This document shows, one piece after another, positions 58,960 to 64,000 of a DNA stretch of 64,000 nt. Every line of letters begins with the position of its first letter. Position 1 is the first letter of the stretch. The DNA lies in the NCBI RefSeq assembly GCF_019977335.1, contig NZ_AP024653.1, positions 3,472,001 through 3,536,000 on the forward strand. The letters run 5' to 3'. The notes beneath the pieces are model-generated. The model was not told the DNA's origin, made no database searches, and saw nothing but the letters and a program-made list of their open reading frames with translations. Origin of the DNA: Arthrobacter sp. NicSoilB4. GTDB lineage: Bacteria; Actinomycetota; Actinomycetes; Actinomycetales; Micrococcaceae. The translations under genes and the position numbers were made by a program.

Positions 58960-59865
58960 ATGAACACCTCGGGATCATCCCGTCCGGCCGGCACGTCCCT
59001 CAATGCCCGCGGGAAGCTGCTTCTCGTCTGGGCGGCCACGGTCCTGGTGCTACTGGGCATGGTGACGGCCGCCGTCGTCCGCACCGGCCCGGTTCCCCGG
59101 ACGGACTTCCTCGACAGCCTGCAGAGCCAGTGGGAAGGTGAGCCCGTGGCGGCGGCCCCCGCGGCGCCGGCCCCGCGGGCCGCTGTCGACGTCGACGCCG
59201 AGATCAAGCGGATCCTGGCCGAGAACTCCGGCTACCGGGTGGGCGTTGTCCTCGCGGACACGCACGGCGGGGAGCCGCGCAGCTATGGCGACGGGACCGA
59301 GTTCGTCGCGGCCAGCACGGCCAAGATCATCACGGCGGCCGCCTACTACCACCTGGTGGAGACCGGCGAGAAGACCCTGGACGTGCCGTTGGGCAGCTAT
59401 GACGCCGCATTCCAGCTCAAGGCGATGGTCAACGCGAGCAGCAACGACGCCTGGCTGCTGCTGATGCAGGACATCGGCTACCCGAAGCTGATCGAGTACG
59501 CCGCGTCGATCGGGATCAGCTACGACCCGGAACAGAACCTGCTGACGCCGGCCGAGATGGCGGAGCTGCTCAAACAGCTCTCCACCGGCAAGCTGCTGAA
59601 CGCGGAGCACACCGAGGAGCTGCTGGGCTATATGCAGCAGACCAACAACGAACGGCTCATCCCGGCCGCCGCCGGCCCGGACATCACGGTGCAGCACAAG
59701 TACGGCGAGCTGGAGGGCTATGTCCACGACGCGGCCCTGCTGAGTTCCGGCGAGCGGTCCTATGCGCTGGCCATCTACACCTGGGGTGAGGACGGCGAGA
59801 GCGAGGAACGGCTGGCCGTGATCCACCAGTTGACGGATGTGGTGGCGAGGTCGCTGCGGGAGTAA
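58960..59865 (+). CDS. Membrane-anchored serine hydrolase, class A beta-lactamase-like
   Basis: The 301-residue protein has an N-terminal membrane anchor (about 19-41, LLLVWAATVLVLLGMVTAAVV) and an Ala/Pro-rich linker (about 60-75). A penicillin-binding/beta-lactamase fold follows: nucleophile SxxK in AASTAKIIT, an SxN-like SSNDAW and a KTG-like HKYG in TVQHKYGELEG. The general-base Glu region of true class A enzymes is not evident, so a peptidase, esterase or inactive relative is possible. It is a paralogue of the protein at 62564-63523. Confidence 0.85.
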   Translation: MNTSGSSRPAGTSLNARGKLLLVWAATVLVLLGMVTAAVVRTGPVPRTDFLDSLQSQWEGEPVAAAPAAPAPRAAVDVDAEIKRILAENSGYRVGVVLADTHGGEPRSYGDGTEFVAASTAKIITAAAYYHLVETGEKTLDVPLGSYDAAFQLKAMVNASSNDAWLLLMQDIGYPKLIEYAASIGISYDPEQNLLTPAEMAELLKQLSTGKLLNAEHTEELLGYMQQTNNERLIPAAAGPDITVQHKYGELEGYVHDAALLSSGERSYALAIYTWGEDGESEERLAVIHQLTDVVARSLRE

Positions 59866-60052
59866 TCGGGCTATTGTCGCCCGGGGGTCGGCGAGAGTAC
59901 GCTGGCGCTCGCTCGCCCGCTGGAATAGATACCCCGTTCCAGGGGCGCTGCACCGCATTGAACGCATGTTCCGTCATTCACAAGGCAATGGTCTCAACCG
60001 TTCGCCGCTCGCGGTGCCTGAAAGAGCCAACTCGATATGAATCGAGGAGTCC

Positions 60053-60571
60053 ATGAAAAGTGTATTTGCACGTCGTCTGGCGCCCGTGGCATTGGTGGCC
60101 GCGTTTGCCTTGCCAGGAGGACAACCTGCCGCTGCTGCCGACGGGATCGTCCTTCCGGCCGGGACCGGTTGCGAGTTCAACCTCGGGTACGCCCCAACAG
60201 GCGGCAAACTCCACACCCAGGAATTCAAGGACGCGAACGGCAACGTGGTCCGGAGCATCACTGCCGGCAAAGGCGTCGTCATCACGTACACCAACTACGG
60301 CTATAACAAGAAGCGGCCCGTGGCAGGAAAATCCGTAACCATCCGGACAGACGGATCCGTGACCGAAACTGTCACGAACCCGGACGGAACCCAGACCATT
60401 ACGGCAACGGGGCACAACGGGCTCATCATGTTTCCCAGCGACGTACCCGCCGGACCCTCCACCGTGCATTACATCGGACAACTCGTCTACAACATCGACC
60501 CGACGACCGGCGTCTTCACTTTCGTTAGCAGCACCGGATCCCAGCGCGATATCTGCGCCGAACTGAAGTAG
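60053..60571 (+). CDS. Secreted protein, unknown function
   Basis: The 172-residue precursor has a clear Sec signal peptide (about 1-29, ending PAAAA-D). The mature part is beta-rich with alternating Thr/Val/Gly, for example VVITYTNYGYNKK, KSVTIRTDGSVTETVT and TQTITATGHNGLIMF. Two cysteines (GCEF near residue 40 and ICAELK at the C-terminus) could form one disulfide. No family was recognised. A strong hairpin terminator follows at 60594-60642. Confidence 0.75.
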   Translation: MKSVFARRLAPVALVAAFALPGGQPAAAADGIVLPAGTGCEFNLGYAPTGGKLHTQEFKDANGNVVRSITAGKGVVITYTNYGYNKKRPVAGKSVTIRTDGSVTETVTNPDGTQTITATGHNGLIMFPSDVPAGPSTVHYIGQLVYNIDPTTGVFTFVSSTGSQRDICAELK

Positions 60572-60593
60572 GGGCCGGTCCTGCCGAGACTTT

Positions 60594-60642
60594 AACGACG
60601 GAAGCCCCCGCTGCACCTTGTGCAACGGGGGCTTCCGTCGTT
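60594..60642. terminator. Bidirectional hairpin terminator, 17-base perfect stem
   Basis: aacgacggaagcccccg and its exact inverse cgggggcttccgtcgtt flank a 15-base loop, between the convergent secreted-protein gene and the 55-residue cysteine protein gene. On the plus strand the stem ends gtcgttcg. It serves both genes. Confidence 0.85.
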
Positions 60643-60656
60643 CGCGAGAACCGGGG

Positions 60657-60824
60657 CTAGCGGCCGAACAGCTTGGCGAAGAAGCCGGTCTTGGTGCTGA
60701 CGTCACCCTCGTGGCCCTTGCAGCGGTCGGCGCTCTTGACGCCCCGCATGACCTGGTCAACGTGCTGGCCGCAGCCGGCCCAAGTGGTCTTGCCGCATTT
60801 CTTGCATGCAACCTGTCGGCACAT
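60657..60824 (-). CDS. 55-residue zinc-binding-like protein
   Basis: This small protein begins MCRQVACKKCGKTTWAGCGQ, then HVDQVMRGVKSADRC and KGH. The cysteines (CxxC, then GCGxH and RCxGH) could bind one metal ion, probably zinc. The pattern CGKxTWAGCGxHVDxV is conserved in actinobacteria and fungi without known function. gaggagaacc precedes the ATG. A tataccccctggggtata palindrome 37 bases upstream resembles operators of CsoR-type copper or persulfide sensors, which would put this gene under metal or sulfur control. Confidence 0.82.
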   Translation of the reverse strand: MCRQVACKKCGKTTWAGCGQHVDQVMRGVKSADRCKGHEGDVSTKTGFFAKLFGR

Positions 60825-60860
60825 CTGGTTCTCCTCGTTTGGTAGGTCCGTCACAACCAC

Positions 60861-60878
60861 TATACCCCCTGGGGTATA
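60861..60878. promoter_or_regulatory. CsoR/CstR-type operator palindrome
   Basis: tatacccc-ct-ggggtata is a perfect 8-base-arm palindrome of the kind bound by CsoR-family repressors (copper-sensing CsoR or persulfide-sensing CstR). It covers the expected promoter of the 55-residue cysteine protein gene on the minus strand. No csoR gene is in the window, so the regulator would act in trans. Confidence 0.65.
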
Positions 60879-60974
60879 TGGGCAAAAAAATGCGGTGCGC
60901 GGGAACACCCTGTTGCCAGCCGGCGTTGGTTCCGTACAGTGGCACCAGCGCTGCGCCGCTCCTGCACGAACTGA

Positions 60975-61850
<876 letters not shown>

Positions 61851-61948
61851 CCTGCGCCAGTAGCGGCCGCGGCATGCCCCGGAGTGACTGGGGTAGGCTC
61901 GCGGGGGACCGGAACCCCCTGGTCCCAACTGTAAGGGGCGGGAATTCC

Positions 61949-62545
61949 TTGGATCTGCTGGGCGGCATGGGCCGCGACGAACTCCGAATCTTTTCGTGGG
62001 TTGCGGCCGTCGTCTTCGTGCTGGCGGCCGGCGCCTGGCGTCCGCGCCGGCTTCATTGGACTGCGCTTGGTTCCGTCCTGCTCTTCGCGGCCCTCAACGC
62101 TGGTGCCGGGATCTACGTACTGAACCACTTCGGCGATCCGCGCTGGTCAGGGGGAGAACAGCCGCTGAGTGCTCCGTCGTTTTCCGAGACGCCTATGGTG
62201 GGGCAGTTTCTGGGCCCCTTGGACTCCGCCCTGAACGGCGTTGTCGGTGGCGTGAACGAGTTCCTGGCCTTCAAGCGGGCACTTCCCATAGCGCTGGACT
62301 TCCTTGCCGTGTCCGGATGGGCCCTGCTGGCGTCGTTCCCGCTTGCGATTCTCGCCGCGGGCATCAGTTTCGCCATGGCCAGGCGGCGGGCGGCGGACTT
62401 CGAAAGATACCGGGCAACCGTTGACCTGCTCCAGGATGAGCTTGAGCAGGTCAAACGGCAGATCTCGTCAGGGAATTCCGTCTTGGCACTCCCCGCAGAG
62501 GACGCGGTCACTGATGCGGGGCCCGGGCTGGCGCGCAGGGGCTGA
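61949..62545 (+). CDS. Small membrane protein, unknown function
   Basis: The protein has about 198 residues and three hydrophobic segments (about 13-30, 40-58 and 115-145). An extracellular loop of about 55 residues and a cytosolic tail with a short coiled coil (FERYRATVDLLQDELEQVKRQI) follow. The start is uncertain: TTG 61949 follows aaggggcggg and is used here, and ATG 61967 is an alternative. No family was recognised. It converges with the serine hydrolase gene. Confidence 0.55.
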   Translation: MDLLGGMGRDELRIFSWVAAVVFVLAAGAWRPRRLHWTALGSVLLFAALNAGAGIYVLNHFGDPRWSGGEQPLSAPSFSETPMVGQFLGPLDSALNGVVGGVNEFLAFKRALPIALDFLAVSGWALLASFPLAILAAGISFAMARRRAADFERYRATVDLLQDELEQVKRQISSGNSVLALPAEDAVTDAGPGLARRG

Positions 62546-62563
62546 TTCAGGCGGGCCGTCCGC

Positions 62564-63523
62564 CTAGAACAAAGCCGCCACCACCGCCGTCGTCACCTGG
62601 TGGATGACTTCCGTCCGCTCAGGGACGCTGCCCAGGCCGGCCCCCTTGGTGTAGATCACCAGGCCGTAGGCCCGGCCGTCCCGGGCGAGGATGCCGGCGT
62701 CGTGCAGCTGGCCGCCCAGGAGTCCGTACTTGTGGAAAACGGTGATGCCGGCGGGGACGGCGGCCGGGATGAGCGATTCATAGTTGGTGTCCTGCATGTA
62801 CGACAGCAGCTGCGCGGTGTGTCCGGGTTCCAGCAGCGTCCCGGAGTACAGGGCGGCCAGGGTGCGGGCCATCTCCGCGGGCGTGAGCGTATTGCGTGTG
62901 GGGGCGTAGTCCACCCCGATCGAGGCCGCGTAGTCCGTCAGCTCCTGGTGGCCCACCGCGTCCATGATCAGGGACCAGGAGTCGTTGTCGCTCTGCTGGA
63001 TCAACGCCTGCAGCTGGAATTCCGCGGAATAGGCCCCCAGCGGATCCTCGAGTGAGGCATTGCCGGTTTCGACGAGGTGGTAGTAGGCCTCGGCGGCGAG
63101 GACCTTTGCCGTGCTGGCGGCGACGAATGCCGCCTGGACACCGTATTCATGGACGGCGGTTGCATCAGCACCGTCCGACAGGTCCACCAGCGCGACGCCG
63201 AGCTGATACTCGCTGTTGGCGTCGATGATGGCGTTGATCCTGGCGTCCAGCTCGGCGTCGATGGCGCCCGCGGCCGGCAAGGCGGCCACCTGGCCGTCCG
63301 ACGTCGACACCGACGTCTGGCTGTCCGTCACGCTCCCCGCCTGGACGGCCGCCGTCGGACGGGCCTGCGCGGCGGAGAGGACGCCGGCACCCACCGCCAC
63401 CGCCAGGGCCGCGGCGCACACCGCGATGATGACACCGCGGGCGCGGCGGAACGTGCGGGAGCGCAGCCGGGACGCAGCGCCGCTGCGACGGTGACTGGGC
63501 TGCCGAGGCGCGCGTTCTTCCAT
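62564..63523 (-). CDS. Secreted or anchored serine hydrolase, class A beta-lactamase-like
   Basis: The 319-residue protein has a basic N-terminus and a single hydrophobic segment (about 30-52, GVIIAVCAAALAVAVGAGVLSAA), then a Ser/Thr-rich linker. The enzymatic fold has SxxK in AASTAKVLA, SDN in QQSDNDSW and HKYG in VFHKYGLLGG. It shares the EAYYHLVETG, DYAASIG and LTPAEMA blocks with the protein at 58960-59865, so the two are paralogues encoded about 3 kb apart on opposite strands. A peptidoglycan- or beta-lactam-related role is inferred from the fold only. Confidence 0.85.
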   Translation of the reverse strand: MEERAPRQPSHRRSGAASRLRSRTFRRARGVIIAVCAAALAVAVGAGVLSAAQARPTAAVQAGSVTDSQTSVSTSDGQVAALPAAGAIDAELDARINAIIDANSEYQLGVALVDLSDGADATAVHEYGVQAAFVAASTAKVLAAEAYYHLVETGNASLEDPLGAYSAEFQLQALIQQSDNDSWSLIMDAVGHQELTDYAASIGVDYAPTRNTLTPAEMARTLAALYSGTLLEPGHTAQLLSYMQDTNYESLIPAAVPAGITVFHKYGLLGGQLHDAGILARDGRAYGLVIYTKGAGLGSVPERTEVIHQVTTAVVAALF

Positions 63524-63598
63524 AGTTGCCCAAGCTAGCCACGCCAGCTATGCCGGAGCTATGAATCAGCTGTCACCCCACCCAGCAGGGCCCCGAGG

Positions 63599-63841
63599 TC
63601 AGGTCTCGTCGTCCCACATGCCGGTGGTGTCCGCGGCGTCTTCCGGCTTGTCCTCCGCTTCGGAGTCGCCGGACCCGACATAGGCGGCGGGCACCGTCCC
63701 TGCGGTCTGGGTCAGTTGTTCCTCGCGGATATTGCCTGCCTGGCCGGGCTCGGCATGCGGCCGGCGGGCCTCGACGGCGTCCGGGTCGCCCGGCCCGCGC
63801 AGGCCGGCCGGATCGGTGCTCGGTTCGTTGGGATCACTCAT
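63599..63841 (-). CDS. Small acidic disordered protein
   Basis: The 80-residue protein is rich in Pro, Gly, Asp, Glu and Ala, with no hydrophobic core, and reads as intrinsically disordered (for example NEPSTDPAGLRGPGDPDAVE and a C-terminal TTGMWDDET). The ATG at 63841 follows ggcag. Short proteins of this composition are common in Arthrobacter relatives and have no assigned function. Confidence 0.6.
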   Translation of the reverse strand: MSDPNEPSTDPAGLRGPGDPDAVEARRPHAEPGQAGNIREEQLTQTAGTVPAAYVGSGDSEAEDKPEDAADTTGMWDDET

Positions 63842-63933
63842 GACACTGCCTTTCGTCCGCGGATCAATCCTCACCCCAGACTAACGTGGGCCCTACACAC
63901 TGGATCCAGCAGCCGCTCACTAGGACACGTCCC

Positions 63934-64000
63934 ATGCACCTTGAACAGTTCAACTCGGCCAGCCGTCCCCAGGCCGCCGACACCCTGCGCCCCTGCCTGG
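63934..64000 (+). CDS. uraD: OHCU decarboxylase, N-terminus only (cut by window end)
   Basis: Only 22 codons are visible: MHLEQFNSASRPQAADTLRP then CL. The FN-x-A...A-x-x-x-L-x-x-C start is the usual N-terminus of 2-oxo-4-hydroxy-4-carboxy-5-ureidoimidazoline decarboxylase, which makes (S)-allantoin in uric acid breakdown. The gene continues beyond the window; purine-degradation partners would be expected there. The assignment rests on a short match. Confidence 0.6.
   Translation, partial: MHLEQFNSASRPQAADTLRPCL

Overview
The window is chromosomal DNA from a high-GC actinobacterium, most likely a Micrococcaceae member of the Arthrobacter/Pseudarthrobacter type. This is inferred from the GC-rich third codon positions, frequent GTG/TTG starts, the MSMEG_4193/SCO1664-type gene pair, and the many small Arthrobacter-like hypothetical proteins. 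No rRNA, tRNA, CRISPR array, transposase, integrase or phage structural gene was recognised.

Layout. 0-5.1 kb: the end of a PIN-like protein, a GPP34/GOLPH3-type protein, a small zinc-ribbon protein, a K+ channel and an MFS exporter, the last divergent from a PadR regulator. 5.8-7.7 kb: a CPA1 Na+/H+ antiporter fused to a UBP-type zinc finger. 7.8-13.7 kb: a minus-strand catabolic cluster (IclR regulator, Zn-alcohol dehydrogenase, MHS-type transporter, HpcH/HpaI aldolase, ketoglutarate-semialdehyde-type dehydrogenase). 14-21 kb: single metabolic genes, including an SDR, a covalent-flavin oxidoreductase and a translationally coupled glutamine-synthetase-like/amidohydrolase pair that resembles a split, order-reversed FluG. 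21-25.8 kb: two secreted phosphoesterase-like enzymes and three antibiotic-modification-like genes (APH family, DHFR/RibD-C, arr). 29.7-34.6 kb: a MoxR AAA+/VWA pair, a histidine phosphatase and a frameshifted SCO1664 gene. 40.5-49.4 kb: a complete amino-sugar/cell-wall recycling regulon (nagA, RpiR regulator, murQ, ABC sugar importer, N-acetylhexosamine kinase, nanE, nagB). 50.3-54.0 kb: a heterodimeric ABC exporter. 55.6-64 kb: housekeeping and secreted proteins, two class-A-beta-lactamase-like serine hydrolases, and the start of uraD.

Accessory DNA. Stretches with lower GC and atypical codon use interrupt this backbone at about 26.3-29.6, 34.6-40.0, 49.5-50.2 and 54.2-55.1 kb. The 34.6-40.0 kb block is the most notable. 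It holds a fused ABC-ATPase/TOPRIM (DUF4435-like) protein, with the domain content of PARIS AriA+AriB, convergent with a full ABC-three-component operon (REase-type effector, middle component, DUF2326 ATPase). Both are candidate anti-phage systems. The 26.5-29.5 kb block carries a DnaQ-like exonuclease-BRCT protein between two unknown proteins.

The accessory blocks are repeatedly bordered by truncated, diverged copies of the 3' ends of nearby core genes: the VWA gene, the ABC exporter, and an MBL hydrolase plus a 2-hydroxyacid dehydrogenase. This points to insertion or replacement by recombination with related genomes rather than recent transposition. Smaller gene fossils at 13.9 and 20.9 kb follow a similar 'gene tail' pattern.
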